A DNA stretch of 64,000 nucleotides, taken from Prosthecobacter gellanilyticus (lineage in GTDB: Bacteria > Verrucomicrobiota > Verrucomicrobiia > Verrucomicrobiales > Verrucomicrobiaceae). Within the stretch, counting starts at the first letter, position 1. The number at the start of each line of letters is the position of its first letter. The position numbers were made by a program, and so were the translations under genes. The notes beneath the pieces were generated by a model that was not told where the DNA came from, did not search any database, and saw only the letters and a program-made list of their open reading frames with translations. The stretch covers positions 62,001 through 126,000 of the forward strand of contig NZ_BKAG01000001.1 in assembly GCF_007992435.1 (NCBI RefSeq), written 5' to 3'. Below, piece by piece: positions 33,882 through 43,867 of this stretch.

Positions 33882-35312
33882 TCAAACAATCTCCCGGATC
33901 ACCTCGCCAAAATCCACCTCCAGCCGCTTGCGTCCCGGGTACTCCAGCCGGTGTGAATCCATGCCGAGCTGCCTCAGCAGCGTCGCGTGAATGTCCGTCA
34001 CATAGTGCGGATGCTCCACCGCATGAAAGCCCAGCTCATCTGTGCTGCCATGCACCACGCCGCCCTTGATGCCACCACCGGCCATCCACACACTGAAGCC
34101 ATACGGATGATGATCCCGCCCATCCGCGCCTTGAGATCCCGGCGTGCGCCCAAACTCCGTCGCAAACACCACGATGGTCTCCTCAAACAACCCGCGCTGC
34201 TTGAGATCCGCGATCAGTCCCGCGATCGGCTTGTCCACCTGCGCCGCCAGCTTGCTGTGGTTCTCCCGCAGCTTCGAGTGGCTGTCCCACGCACCTGCCG
34301 CGCCATCGCCATGCATGATCTGGATGAAGCGCACCCCGCGCTCCGTGAACCTTCTCGCCGCCAGCAGTTGCTGGCCAAAGGGCCGCGTCACCTCATGATC
34401 CAGGCCGTACATCTTCTTCGTCGCCTCGCTCTCGCGGTCAAAGTTCACCACGTCCGGCACATCCTTCTGCATGTGAAAGGCCAGCTCATAACTCTTGATG
34501 CGCGCCGCCAGCGTCGGGTCATCTGGATACCTGAGCGCACTCAGCCGGTTCAGCTTCCCGGCGAGTGAAAAGCGTGCTGCCTGCTCCATCTCGCTCATCG
34601 GGATCTCCGGCCTAGCAAAGGCCAGCGGATTCTTCGGATCGATCTTGAGGTTCACCGCATCATACGCTGGCCCCAGATAATGCCCGTCCTTCAGGTCAAA
34701 GAAGCGCGGCCCGATGTTGATAAACTGCGGCAGATTGTCATTCAGCGATCCCAGCCCGTAGTTCACCCACGCGCCGATCGTCGGATGCCGGCCATCCAGC
34801 ATGTGCTTGCCGGAGTGAAACTGCACCTGCGCACCGTGATTGTCATCCGTGGTCCACATGCTGCGCACGATCGCCAGATCATCCACGCTATCTCGCAGAT
34901 GCGGAAACCAGTCACTCACCTCGATGCCGCTCTGGCCACCTTTGCGGAAGCCGATCTGCAAAGGGTACACCTTGTTCCGCTGCTGCCCGTTCGCATCATT
35001 CACCACCACCACGCGCACCTTCTTCCGCCGCTCCGGATCCAGCACATGTTTATAGGGCGTGTCCGCGATGCTCTGCCCCGCATACTTGTTCAGCAGCGGC
35101 TTCGGGTCAAAACTCTCCATGTGGCTCACACCACCGCGCATAAAAAGCCAGATCACACTCTTCGCCCTCGGCCGGAAGTGCGCCTTCCCGTCTGGAAACT
35201 CCGGCAGCTCCGTCCCGCGCGCCTCGCGCTGCAGCATCGCCTGCAGCGCCACACCCGCAAATCCCAGCCCCGTGTGAGACATGAACGTGCGGCGTGGAAA
35301 AACAGAGGGCAT
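33882..35312 (-). CDS. DUF1501 Tat-exported protein
   Basis: DUF1501 protein of 476 residues. An N-terminal [18 protein letters not shown] stretch acts as a Tat-type signal. Conserved segments are [18 protein letters not shown] near 55, [19 protein letters not shown] near 383 and [11 protein letters not shown] near 404. This belongs to the subclass normally paired with a DUF1549/DUF1553 gene, but here it is followed by the alpha/alpha-toroid gene and faces, across 109 bases, the SGNH/dehydrogenase/cytochrome gene. A shared divergent promoter is likely. Confidence 0.88.
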   Translation of the reverse strand: MPSVFPRRTFMSHTGLGFAGVALQAMLQREARGTELPEFPDGKAHFRPRAKSVIWLFMRGGVSHMESFDPKPLLNKYAGQSIADTPYKHVLDPERRKKVRVVVVNDANGQQRNKVYPLQIGFRKGGQSGIEVSDWFPHLRDSVDDLAIVRSMWTTDDNHGAQVQFHSGKHMLDGRHPTIGAWVNYGLGSLNDNLPQFINIGPRFFDLKDGHYLGPAYDAVNLKIDPKNPLAFARPEIPMSEMEQAARFSLAGKLNRLSALRYPDDPTLAARIKSYELAFHMQKDVPDVVNFDRESEATKKMYGLDHEVTRPFGQQLLAARRFTERGVRFIQIMHGDGAAGAWDSHSKLRENHSKLAAQVDKPIAGLIADLKQRGLFEETIVVFATEFGRTPGSQGADGRDHHPYGFSVWMAGGGIKGGVVHGSTDELGFHAVEHPHYVTDIHATLLRQLGMDSHRLEYPGRKRLEVDFGEVIREIV

Positions 35313-35421
35313 GGGAGACTCATACGTTCACTGGCTGCACCCCCTTTTCTCCCTTCCACAGAGATTTCTTGTCCGGTTCCCGCTTTTGCGGTGGACTAGC
35401 ATCTCCACCCCCAACCCCTTC

Positions 35422-38400
35422 ATGATCCGCCCCTGCCTTCTAACCCTCGCGCTGGCTGTCTCAACGGCCCAGGCCGCTGACAACACCGCCCCGGCAAACG
35501 CGCCGCATGCCATCATGCCCGTGCCGGAGGCTGCCACTGCCAAGCGTGATCAAGCCGTGGCCGCTCCATCCAAGGGCGAGCGCATCATCTTCATCGGCAA
35601 TGGTCTCGCTGAGCGTGATGTGCACTACAGCCGCCTCGAGACCGAGCTGCATCTGCGCTATCCAGACAGCGACCTCTTTGTGCGCAACATGGGTCACGTG
35701 GGTGACACCCCCGGCTTCCGTCCGCATCCCTCCCGCAAGACCCAGTGGGCCTTCCCCGGCGCGGAGAAGTTTCATCCGGACAAGAACGTGCACAATGGCA
35801 AGGGCTTCTTCCCCATGCCGGACGAGTGGCTTGCCCACCTGAAGGCGGACACCATTGTCGCCTTCTTCGGCTTCAACGAGTCCTTCGACGGGCCTAACAA
35901 AGTGAAGAATTTTGAGGACGAGCTGGATGCCTGGGTACAGCACACCCTCAGCAAGGCCTACAATGGCAAGACCGCCCCGCGCGTGGTGCTCGTCAGCCCC
36001 ATCGCCTATGAAAACCAGTCCGCGAAGCGTGACCTGCCGGATGGCGAGAAGGAAAATGCCAACCTCATCCTGTATTCCGCCGCCGTGGAGACCGTGGCGA
36101 AGAAGCATGGCCTAACCTTCATCGATCTCTTCTCACCCACCAAGGCGCTTTACTCGAAAGCCGAGAAGCCGCTCACCACCATGGGCTTTGTGCCTAACGA
36201 AGAAGGCTACCAAAAGATTGGCGAGATCCTCGCCACCGGCCTCTTCGGTCATCAAAGCCGCGAATCCAAAGCCGATCCGAAGCTTGTGCATGACGCTGTG
36301 AAGCAGAAGGACTGGTTCTGGAACAACGACTACAACCTCCTCAACGGCGTGCACTCCCACGGCCAGCGTTACGAGCCCTTTGGCCCGCAGAACTATCCGG
36401 ATGAAGTGAAGAAGACCCGCGAGCTGGCTGCGCTCCGTGATCAGCTCATTCACGATGTCGCTGCCGGCAAGAAGCAGGACCTTACCGTGGATGACAGCAA
36501 GACTCACGCGCTGCCAGCAGTGCCCACGAACTACATCCAGAGCCCGAAAAACGGCAGCAAGGAGTACCTCTATGGCGAGGACGCGCTGAAGAGCCTCACC
36601 GTGCCCGAAGGCTACAAGGTGGAGATGTTTGCAAGCGAGAAGGAGTTCCCCCATCTGGCGAACCCCATGCAGATGAGCTTTGATGACAAAGGCCGTCTGT
36701 GGGTGGCCACCATGCCCACCTATCCGCACTATCGTCCGGGTGATGCCATGCCGGATGACAAGATCCTCATCTATGAGGACACCAATGGCGACGGCAAAGC
36801 TGATAAGGAAATCGTCTGGGCTGACAAGCTGCATCTCCCCATCGGTCTCGAGTTCGCACCTGAAGGTGTTTACGTCTCCCAGGAGCCGAACCTCATCCTC
36901 ATGCGTGACACAGATGGTGATGACAAGGCCGACAGCCGCGAGGTCTTGCTCGGTGGCTTTGACACGCATGACACGCACCATGCCATCAGCGCCTTCACCG
37001 CCGATCCCAGCGGCGCCATCATCATGTGCGAAGGCGTCTTTCTTCACTCGAATGTCGAGACACCCTATGGCCCCGTGCGCTGTGTCGATGGCGGCTTCTT
37101 CCGCTACAGCCCACAGCGCGGCCACCTGGAGCGCACCATTCAGATGGGCATCCCAAATCCCTGGGGTTATGTCTATGACCAGTGGGGCCAGGACTTCCTC
37201 CTCCACACCTCCGGCACCACTATGAACTGGGCCCTGCCCGTGCAGGTCAAACCCACCTTTGGCAGCAAGACCCCATCCACACCTGACCTCGTGCCTGATG
37301 GTCATAAAGTGCGCCCCACCAGCGGTCTCGAGATCGTCAGCAGCCGTCACTTCCCGGACGATGTGCAGGGTGACCTCATCTACTGCAACGCCATCGGCTT
37401 CCTCGGCATCAAGCAGGTCCAGATTCAGGACAATGACGCCAAGACCGGCTGGAAGACCAGCCACCGCCATGACCTCTTGAAGAGTACGGATGGCAATTTC
37501 CGCCCCGTCGATCTCGAATTCGCACCTGATGGTTCCCTCTACGTCATTGACTGGCACAACGTGCTCGTCGGCCACATGCAGCACAATGCCCGCGATCCCC
37601 TGCGTGACCATGTCCACGGCCGCATCTACCGCATCACCTATCCGTCACGCCCTCTTGTGAAACCCGACAAGGTGGCCGGAGCTGACGTGAACACACTTTT
37701 GGATAACCTGAAGGAGCCCGAGCTGCGCACCCGCTACCGCAGCCGCCGCGCCCTGCGCGCTCTTCCGAGCGATGAAGTCCTCGCCGCCACCAAGGCCTGG
37801 GCCGCGAAACAGAGTGACACACATGCCAAGCTCGAAGCCCTCTGGACCACCTGGGGCCTCAACAAAACGGATGAAGGTCTCCTTCGCGAGATGCTCGCCT
37901 CCACCGACTTCCACGCCCGTGCTGCCGCCGTCCGCGTGCTGCGCTATAACACGCACAAGATCGCCGATCACGCCGCGCTGCTTGAGAAAGCCGCCAACGA
38001 TGAAAACGGCCGCGTGCGCCTCGAAGCCGTCGTCGCCGCGTCTTGGATCAAAGACACCGCTGCCGCGAAGAAGATCGTCGCTGCCGCCAGTGCCAAGCCT
38101 CTCGATGAGTGGACCAAAAACGCTGCGAAGACCGCTGCCGACCGTCTTGCGGGCATCGCCGAGAAACCCTTGATCGAGTATGTCGTCGCTCCCGCGCCGA
38201 AGCATCTCGATGCCGCCGCGCAGAAGCAGTTCCTCGCCGGTCAGGAGATCTACCACCGCGAAGGCAGCTGCATGACCTGCCATCGTGGCGATGGCAACGG
38301 CCTCGCCCCGGCCTTCCCGCCCATCGCCAACAGCGCTTGGTTGAACGACAAAGAGCGTTCCATCAAGATCGTCCTCTACGGTCTCATGGGCCCCATCGAG

Positions 38401-38622
38401 GTCGACGGCAAAAAGTTCGACGGGCAGGTCCCCATGACCCCCTTCGCCGGCATGTTGAAGGATGACGAAGTCGCCAACGTCCTCACCTTCGTCCGCAACC
38501 ACTTCGGCAACAAACACGGCACCACCACCACGGAGGACGTGAAGAAAGTCCGCGCCGAGCAGCCCGGCCGCATGTCCTTCTACATGGCCGACCAGCTCCT
38601 CAAAGAGCATCCCTTGAAGTAA
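35422..38622 (+). CDS. SGNH-hydrolase/PVC dehydrogenase/cytochrome c fusion
   Basis: Exported protein of 1066 residues. Signal peptide MIRPCLLTLALAVSTAQA. Domain order: an SGNH/GDSL-like hydrolase region (about 55-280; IIFIGNGLAERD first block, FFGFNES as the later block); a PVC-type sugar-dehydrogenase-like propeller (about 390-760; FASEKEFPHLANPMQMSFDD at the start, with Asp-rich loops DTNGDGKAD and DTDGDDKAD that could bind calcium); HEAT-like repeats (about 770-920); and a C-terminal cytochrome c with CMTCHRGDG near 947 and a distal Met in GQVPMTPFAG. It is predicted to oxidise a sugar or alcohol and pass electrons to its heme. The canonical GDS serine of SGNH is replaced (GNG), so hydrolase activity is doubtful. 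Confidence 0.82.
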   Translation: MIRPCLLTLALAVSTAQAADNTAPANAPHAIMPVPEAATAKRDQAVAAPSKGERIIFIGNGLAERDVHYSRLETELHLRYPDSDLFVRNMGHVGDTPGFRPHPSRKTQWAFPGAEKFHPDKNVHNGKGFFPMPDEWLAHLKADTIVAFFGFNESFDGPNKVKNFEDELDAWVQHTLSKAYNGKTAPRVVLVSPIAYENQSAKRDLPDGEKENANLILYSAAVETVAKKHGLTFIDLFSPTKALYSKAEKPLTTMGFVPNEEGYQKIGEILATGLFGHQSRESKADPKLVHDAVKQKDWFWNNDYNLLNGVHSHGQRYEPFGPQNYPDEVKKTRELAALRDQLIHDVAAGKKQDLTVDDSKTHALPAVPTNYIQSPKNGSKEYLYGEDALKSLTVPEGYKVEMFASEKEFPHLANPMQMSFDDKGRLWVATMPTYPHYRPGDAMPDDKILIYEDTNGDGKADKEIVWADKLHLPIGLEFAPEGVYVSQEPNLILMRDTDGDDKADSREVLLGGFDTHDTHHAISAFTADPSGAIIMCEGVFLHSNVETPYGPVRCVDGGFFRYSPQRGHLERTIQMGIPNPWGYVYDQWGQDFLLHTSGTTMNWALPVQVKPTFGSKTPSTPDLVPDGHKVRPTSGLEIVSSRHFPDDVQGDLIYCNAIGFLGIKQVQIQDNDAKTGWKTSHRHDLLKSTDGNFRPVDLEFAPDGSLYVIDWHNVLVGHMQHNARDPLRDHVHGRIYRITYPSRPLVKPDKVAGADVNTLLDNLKEPELRTRYRSRRALRALPSDEVLAATKAWAAKQSDTHAKLEALWTTWGLNKTDEGLLREMLASTDFHARAAAVRVLRYNTHKIADHAALLEKAANDENGRVRLEAVVAASWIKDTAAAKKIVAAASAKPLDEWTKNAAKTAADRLAGIAEKPLIEYVVAPAPKHLDAAAQKQFLAGQEIYHREGSCMTCHRGDGNGLAPAFPPIANSAWLNDKERSIKIVLYGLMGPIEVDGKKFDGQVPMTPFAGMLKDDEVANVLTFVRNHFGNKHGTTTTEDVKKVRAEQPGRMSFYMADQLLKEHPLK

Positions 38623-39070
38623 CCGCCACCTAGCTCAACTTCAGCAAATCTCATGGCCTGCGGTGGTCCTCCACTCGCAGGCCATTTGATTTTCAGATGT
38701 CGAAGTCGCGATAGCGTCTCGGAGTGCGGTGGCAGAGAGGCACGGGCCACCCTGCCTCGGCGACACCGCTTAGGACGAACGGTGCATCAAGCACACGGCC
38801 TAACAAAAATAGCGCCAGCGTCCAAACCCCCGGTAAGGCCGCGCCTCGTTCTCCGTAGCAAGACTGCGAAGGATGAATGCGTCGCGGCCGACTTCCTCTC
38901 CCACCGCTTTCTCCCGACTCGCTTTCGCCTAACAATCCCGAAGCCGCAAAGCGTCCTGGACTGCGCCGGCCCTCCGGCGCTCTTGAAGTCCACATGATCA
39001 CCTTCACCTCAAAGCAAATCGAACACCTGACAATGGATGTTCAATCCACCATAGCCTAGGCGCCCCAGTC
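38623..39070. other. Intergenic region with repeat fragments
   Basis: About 448 bases between convergent genes. The first part has GCGGTGGC with a distant GACACCGC partner (about 38726-38770), and the latter part has CCGGCCCTCCGGCG (about 38968). Two GCCTAAC heptamers are present. No convincing gene is seen; it reads like a mosaic of dispersed intergenic repeats. Confidence 0.55.
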
Positions 39071-39745
39071 TCACCCCACCATAAACTCCAGCGTCCTCGC
39101 GAGGTGCTCCCCGATGGGAAACGCATAATAAAGTCCATCCGTCTCCACGTACACTTTGCCATTCGCGATGGACAACACATGACCCACAACAGTCTCATCA
39201 AATGGAGTCTGCCGACGTGGCAGCTCGAGATAGTGAACCGTCCAGTTCGAAGTAATCGCGTCACGTTCAAACACAATGTGCCGCATGGGATTGCCCGCAC
39301 CACTTAACGATTCCTCGATCAGCACACATCCGCTGGCAGGGCAATAGACCACCTTGACCATGCCTTGATGAGGTCCTGTCAGAAGGCTCTCTGCCCGACC
39401 GAGTTCTCGTCCACCCAAAATCCTGAGCACATATCGTGACTCTGTGCGCCATCGCTCCGGCGCTCTTCGGGCTGCATACGCTTTTCCAAACTTCAAGCTT
39501 AGCTGAAGCTCGCCGGAAAGTAACCATGACGGCTTCGGAACATCATCTCCGAGCGTATGGATGTCTGCCCCAGGCACACCATTCTTCTCGCATCGAAAGG
39601 CAGCCCATCGGCGAGCATAGTCTTCTCGATGCTTTTCACTGAGCGCTGCTTCGGGAGTCGACTGTGGATGAGATGAAATCTCCGGCGAAGGTGTCCCGCA
39701 ACTGACGAGACACAGAAGAAGCAGCGAAAGGAGAAGTTTGGTCAT
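39071..39745 (-). CDS. Lipoprotein of unknown function
   Basis: Lipoprotein of 224 residues: MTKLLLSLLLLCLVSCG gives a lipobox LVSC. A region of about 30 polar residues follows, then a globular part with SRYVLRILGGRELGRAES near 102 and VVYCPASGCVLIEESL near 130, whose two Cys may pair. No family recognised. It lies 30 bases beyond the end of the cytochrome/WD40 gene on the same strand and could be the last member of that operon. Confidence 0.6.
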   Translation of the reverse strand: MTKLLLSLLLLCLVSCGTPSPEISSHPQSTPEAALSEKHREDYARRWAAFRCEKNGVPGADIHTLGDDVPKPSWLLSGELQLSLKFGKAYAARRAPERWRTESRYVLRILGGRELGRAESLLTGPHQGMVKVVYCPASGCVLIEESLSGAGNPMRHIVFERDAITSNWTVHYLELPRRQTPFDETVVGHVLSIANGKVYVETDGLYYAFPIGEHLARTLEFMVG

Positions 39746-39774
39746 GAAGCACGTAGCCTAGCATAGGCAGCCCA

Positions 39775-42700
39775 TCACTTCACCGCCACACCCACCGGCT
39801 TCCGAATCTTCATCAGCACCGGAAAGCTCGTCTGCAGTCCCGCGCTGTCATGCTCATTGCGCGCGGAGCTCAGTGCGGCATGACAGAGCTTGTCCTGGTC
39901 CTGCACCCACTTCGCGGCACGGAACACAATCGGGCGCTCGTTTTCCTTCTCGCGGATCTGCACGCCGTTGAGGCCGATGTCATCCACGATGACCCCATGC
40001 GGAAGGCCATGCACATCGAGGCTGAGAAGACCATCATTGCCCATGCGCACCGCGCGGATCCAGGCCTTCACGGTCTGCCCAGGTGCCAGTGTCAGCTCCA
40101 GTGGCGTCGTCTCATCCCTCAGCTCGCGCATCACCGGCTTGCCGCCCATGTCAGGCTCCAGCACGACAACAAACTTCGGTGCCGCACCCAGCGTGACCTT
40201 GCCAAAATTCCCGCCATCATGCGCCACATCCTGGCCGCGGATCTTCGCCCTGGCGCTGATCTTCAGCTTGCTCCAGTCGGCATTCGCCGGTGCGTCCGGC
40301 AGCGCATGCAAACTGCCGCTGATCAGATCATGCCCGCCTTCAATGATGAGCGGCGAAGTCGTGTGGTAACCCTGCGGCACACCGGTGATCTCAATCTGGA
40401 TCGGATCATCGAAACCATCCCGGCGCTCAGCACGGAAAGAGAAACCCTCCGAAGCACCCGGCATCACCGTCGGGTTCATGCCCGCCAGCTTCACGCTGAA
40501 GTCCGGCTTCGGTTCACGGATGCTCAACGCATACACAAAGCGATCCCCACCCCAGTTCCGCGTATCGGTGACACGCACGACATAGCGGCCATCCGCAGGC
40601 GCGGTGAAGGTCAGGCGTGAATCACGGCCCAGCTTCCGATCACCGCTATCATCATTCGCATAGTTCAGCGTGAAAACCGGCAGGCCACTCGGCACCAGCT
40701 CCGTGCCCAGCGGCTTCGGCTCCACCACATAGCAAGGTTCATCCAGTGAATGCGCCGTGGCGCTGGTGTCAAAGTAAGCGCGGCGCATGCCGCCATTGAT
40801 GTAGAAGAAGCAACCACCATCCGGACCACGTGGCATGCGCACGATGCGCATCACATCCCCGTTGAAGTACACATACTCGTTCAGCTCCATCTCCTCCCAG
40901 TTTTGCAGACGGATGTCCGGGTTGTTCGCATCCACGCTGCGGAAGTTGTTATAACTGTCACGCACCGCCTGCAGCAGCATGCGCCCCACTGGCTTCCCAT
41001 CCGTGTGCAGCACCTCGATCTTCGTATCTGCTGGCGATCCTGCCTGCGCCGCCGTGGTCTCGATGATCCACGTCTGACCCTTCTTCGCATCAAACGCGAA
41101 ATGATCCGCATCACCCGCCTTCAACAGCCGTGCATTCACCGTGGATGGAATGGGCACGACCTGCGCCTTGCTGATGTCATTGCCGCTTTCCACATCTTCC
41201 ACCTGCGTCATCTGGCTCACCCGAAGCATCGGTACCGAGCGGAAACGCAGCGTCTTGTCATTCACCGGCACGGGCAGCGTGCCTTCCTCGCCCGGCTTCA
41301 CCGGAATGACAGCCTTGTCACCCAGATGGTGCCCAATGAGCGTGACCTTCGCCTCCTTTCCAACTTGCGCCGCCAGCGGCGACCAGCCGGTGACATAGGG
41401 CAGTGTGCCGATGGTGAGGCGATACACATGCTCCGCACTGCCATCCATCGTCGTGTTGCTCACGATCATGACGTAGTCACCCTCGACCGGCGCCTTCCAC
41501 GCAATGAACGGATCACTACCGCTGTCGAGGCCACGATTCACCGCCAGCACGGTCTGGTTCATGTCCATGATCTCCAGCGTCGGCGCCTTCGCCTTGCTGC
41601 CCACCTGGGCGACCGCGAGATCCAGCACCAGCTCTTCACCCGCCTTCGCGTGAATGCGATACGCATCATGCTGGCCAATCTCCGTCAACGTGCCCCAAAG
41701 GCTCGCAGGCAATGCCGCGACAGCCACAGGACCCCCTTTGAACTCCATCGCGTTGCTCACAGCAGGCTTGAGATCATCTGCATACACTTTGAGCCGCGCT
41801 GACTCACCCGTCGCACCTTTCAGCCAAACATCATAAGCACCCCGCGGCACATCCGCCGTCGCCGTGATCTTCAGTCGAGCGCTCGCAGCCTTGATGGAAT
41901 GCTTCGCAATCTGCACCTTCAAGCCAGGATGCGAGGCCACGGCCTGCATGTCGTCGGTAAAGCCCTTGCCCGAAAGTGTCACCAGCAGCTCACCGCCAAT
42001 GTGCGCCGCTCGTGGCGCAATGTTGGTTAGCTCCAGCTTGGCTGGCTTGGCAGCTTTCGCCATCGCCGCAGGCTTCGCTGGGGCCGGAACCATCACCACC
42101 TTGCCCGTCGTGGATTCATAGAGCGCCAGACTGCCATCCACACGTCCGGCGATGAGTTGCGCCTTGTCCGTGAAGGCCAGCGCTGAGGACCAGTCCGGCT
42201 GTTTCTCGATCAACTGCTTCTCTGTCAGATCCACCGTGTGCCAGATCTTGAGGGACTTGTCCGTCGCCGTGGAGGCCAGCAGCTTGCCATCACCCGACAG
42301 CGCCAGATTCAAGATGCCACCCTCATGCGCAAAGCGGCTGGTGACGATGCTGTTCGTGCCTTCCTTGGCCTCCATGCTGATGTTCCAAAGCCGAATGCGA
42401 TTGTCCGCACCACCCGCGAAGAGAGTCTTGCCATCCGCACTGAAGACCACGCTGGTCTGCTCCTTCGTCGGCTGGGAGAGTGTCTCGAGCCGCTGGCCGC
42501 TTGGAATGCTCCAAAGCTTCACCGTGCGATCCGAGCTCGCACTTGCCAGCACCTTGCCATCCGGACGAAACGACAGACCGTTTACCGCGCCGTTGTGACC
42601 TTTGAGCAGGGCCAATTCCTTGCCGGTCATCACATCCCAAAGCCGGATCTTCTGATCATAAGCACCGCTGGCAATCATCTTGCCATCCGGCGAAACCGCG

Positions 42701-43413
42701 AGCGCATACGCCGCATCGAGATGCCCTTCAAAGGACTGCTGCAGCGCACCATCGCTCGTCTTCCAGCGCTTCACTTCACCCACAATGCCTGCTTCACCAC
42801 CGGCCGCATAGACAAACTCACCATCCGGCGAGAATATCACCGCATTCACCTTGCCTTTGAAGCCTGTGAGCTTTCTCACCACCGCACGTGTGACCGGATT
42901 CAGCAGTTCCACCTCACCATAGCGTCCCACCGCGATGAACTGCACCTTCGGCGAAAACGCCACTGCCTGGATCGAACGCTTCAGCGTCACGGTCGGCGTG
43001 ATCTTCGGCGTGATCACCTCCTTTGGCATCGGCTTCGCATCCGCCACAATCGGTCCTTTCGCTCCTGCATCGATCCACGTCTTGATCAACGCGATCTCCT
43101 CCGGCTTCAGCTTCTCACGCTTCCCCGGCGGCATGGACTCATTCTTCCCACCACGTCCCGAGCGGCCTTCCAGAAACTTCACCAGCATGCTGTCACCGCT
43201 CTTGCCCGCGACCACCGCCACACCTTCCTCGCCGCCCTTCATGAGCGCCGCAAAAGTATCCAGCGCGAACTCCCCGTCCGGATCATCCGCATTGTGGCAG
43301 TCCACACAGTACTGCTCAAACAGCGGCACGATCTGCTTCGTGTAGTCCACGGTTTGAGCGTGGGCAGACACCGTGAGCAATGTGAGAATGAAGATGGAGC
43401 GAAGAAGAGTCAT
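39775..43413 (-). CDS. PSCyt1/WD40/PPC multidomain cytochrome-like protein
   Basis: Exported protein of 1212 residues with signal peptide MTLLRSIFILTLLTVSAHA. The planctomycete cytochrome C domain is near 20-120 (FEQYCVDCHNADDPDGEF, a CxxCH heme site, then a Met-bearing SMPPG segment). WD40 repeats fill about 140-440 (AVSPDGKMIASGAYDQKIRLW, seen here by first residues at about 243). The rest is beta-rich with pre-peptidase C-terminal (PPC-like) modules. The third gene of the leftward operon after DUF1501 and the DUF1549/DUF1553 protein. It likely forms a periplasmic complex with them; its substrate is unknown. Confidence 0.85.
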   Translation of the reverse strand: MTLLRSIFILTLLTVSAHAQTVDYTKQIVPLFEQYCVDCHNADDPDGEFALDTFAALMKGGEEGVAVVAGKSGDSMLVKFLEGRSGRGGKNESMPPGKREKLKPEEIALIKTWIDAGAKGPIVADAKPMPKEVITPKITPTVTLKRSIQAVAFSPKVQFIAVGRYGEVELLNPVTRAVVRKLTGFKGKVNAVIFSPDGEFVYAAGGEAGIVGEVKRWKTSDGALQQSFEGHLDAAYALAVSPDGKMIASGAYDQKIRLWDVMTGKELALLKGHNGAVNGLSFRPDGKVLASASSDRTVKLWSIPSGQRLETLSQPTKEQTSVVFSADGKTLFAGGADNRIRLWNISMEAKEGTNSIVTSRFAHEGGILNLALSGDGKLLASTATDKSLKIWHTVDLTEKQLIEKQPDWSSALAFTDKAQLIAGRVDGSLALYESTTGKVVMVPAPAKPAAMAKAAKPAKLELTNIAPRAAHIGGELLVTLSGKGFTDDMQAVASHPGLKVQIAKHSIKAASARLKITATADVPRGAYDVWLKGATGESARLKVYADDLKPAVSNAMEFKGGPVAVAALPASLWGTLTEIGQHDAYRIHAKAGEELVLDLAVAQVGSKAKAPTLEIMDMNQTVLAVNRGLDSGSDPFIAWKAPVEGDYVMIVSNTTMDGSAEHVYRLTIGTLPYVTGWSPLAAQVGKEAKVTLIGHHLGDKAVIPVKPGEEGTLPVPVNDKTLRFRSVPMLRVSQMTQVEDVESGNDISKAQVVPIPSTVNARLLKAGDADHFAFDAKKGQTWIIETTAAQAGSPADTKIEVLHTDGKPVGRMLLQAVRDSYNNFRSVDANNPDIRLQNWEEMELNEYVYFNGDVMRIVRMPRGPDGGCFFYINGGMRRAYFDTSATAHSLDEPCYVVEPKPLGTELVPSGLPVFTLNYANDDSGDRKLGRDSRLTFTAPADGRYVVRVTDTRNWGGDRFVYALSIREPKPDFSVKLAGMNPTVMPGASEGFSFRAERRDGFDDPIQIEITGVPQGYHTTSPLIIEGGHDLISGSLHALPDAPANADWSKLKISARAKIRGQDVAHDGGNFGKVTLGAAPKFVVVLEPDMGGKPVMRELRDETTPLELTLAPGQTVKAWIRAVRMGNDGLLSLDVHGLPHGVIVDDIGLNGVQIREKENERPIVFRAAKWVQDQDKLCHAALSSARNEHDSAGLQTSFPVLMKIRKPVGVAVK

Positions 43414-43867
43414 GCGACGTGTGAAAAAGGATGAGAACACAGGTGTGAGCCCTGCGAAGAAATGGTGCCGGCATCATGAAGCCCAACGGGCTTGCGGAAT
43501 TGAGCCCAGGGTTGGAACAACCCTGGGTTAGGCGACACCCCGCGTGCCGCATCGACAACCAACCCTGAAAGGGTTGCGTCCACACGGCGACAACTCGGCG
43601 GAATCGTGGACGTTGGCGATCGGCCGTCCATGGACAGAACCCCGTTGGGGTTCGACGAAATTAAAACGTGATGCGTCTCCACCCCCAGGGTTCTGCGAAC
43701 CCTGGGCTTAATTCCACAAGCCCGTTGGGCTTGGGGCATAGGAGCCGAAGCGGATGGTGGAATCCAACGACGCCAGCCCGCCAACCGGTCGGCGCGGTTG
43801 GAAAAGCCTCCGTAATTATAGGGCCGTTGCATCATGGCTTAGAGCGAATGCTATCTTCCCAAACGCA
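43414..43867. other. Intergenic region dominated by palindrome array
   Basis: About 454 bases between the PSD1 gene and the downstream cytochrome/WD40 gene, both leftward. It is largely occupied by the array described at 43478-43733. No gene is seen. If the operon is transcribed through it, the messenger would contain several stable hairpins at this junction. Confidence 0.75.
43478..43733. repeat. Nested palindrome array with 50-bp inverted arms
   Basis: Left arm 43478-43527 holds AAGCCCAACGGGCTT and CCCAGGGTT-GGAAC-AACCCTGGG. Right arm 43684-43733 holds the same two palindromes in reverse order and sense. The sequence joining the two palindromes inside each arm also matches, with about two differences. 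Between the arms are AACCCTGAAAGGGTT (43561-43575) and GAACCCCGTTGGGGTTC (43637-43653). The array is thus symmetrical at two scales. Confidence 0.85.

Noticed and set aside
42238-43434. 398-codon plus-strand frame rich in Arg, His and Leu
   Set aside because: It is antisense to the WD40/cytochrome gene, whose heme site and WD repeats are clear.
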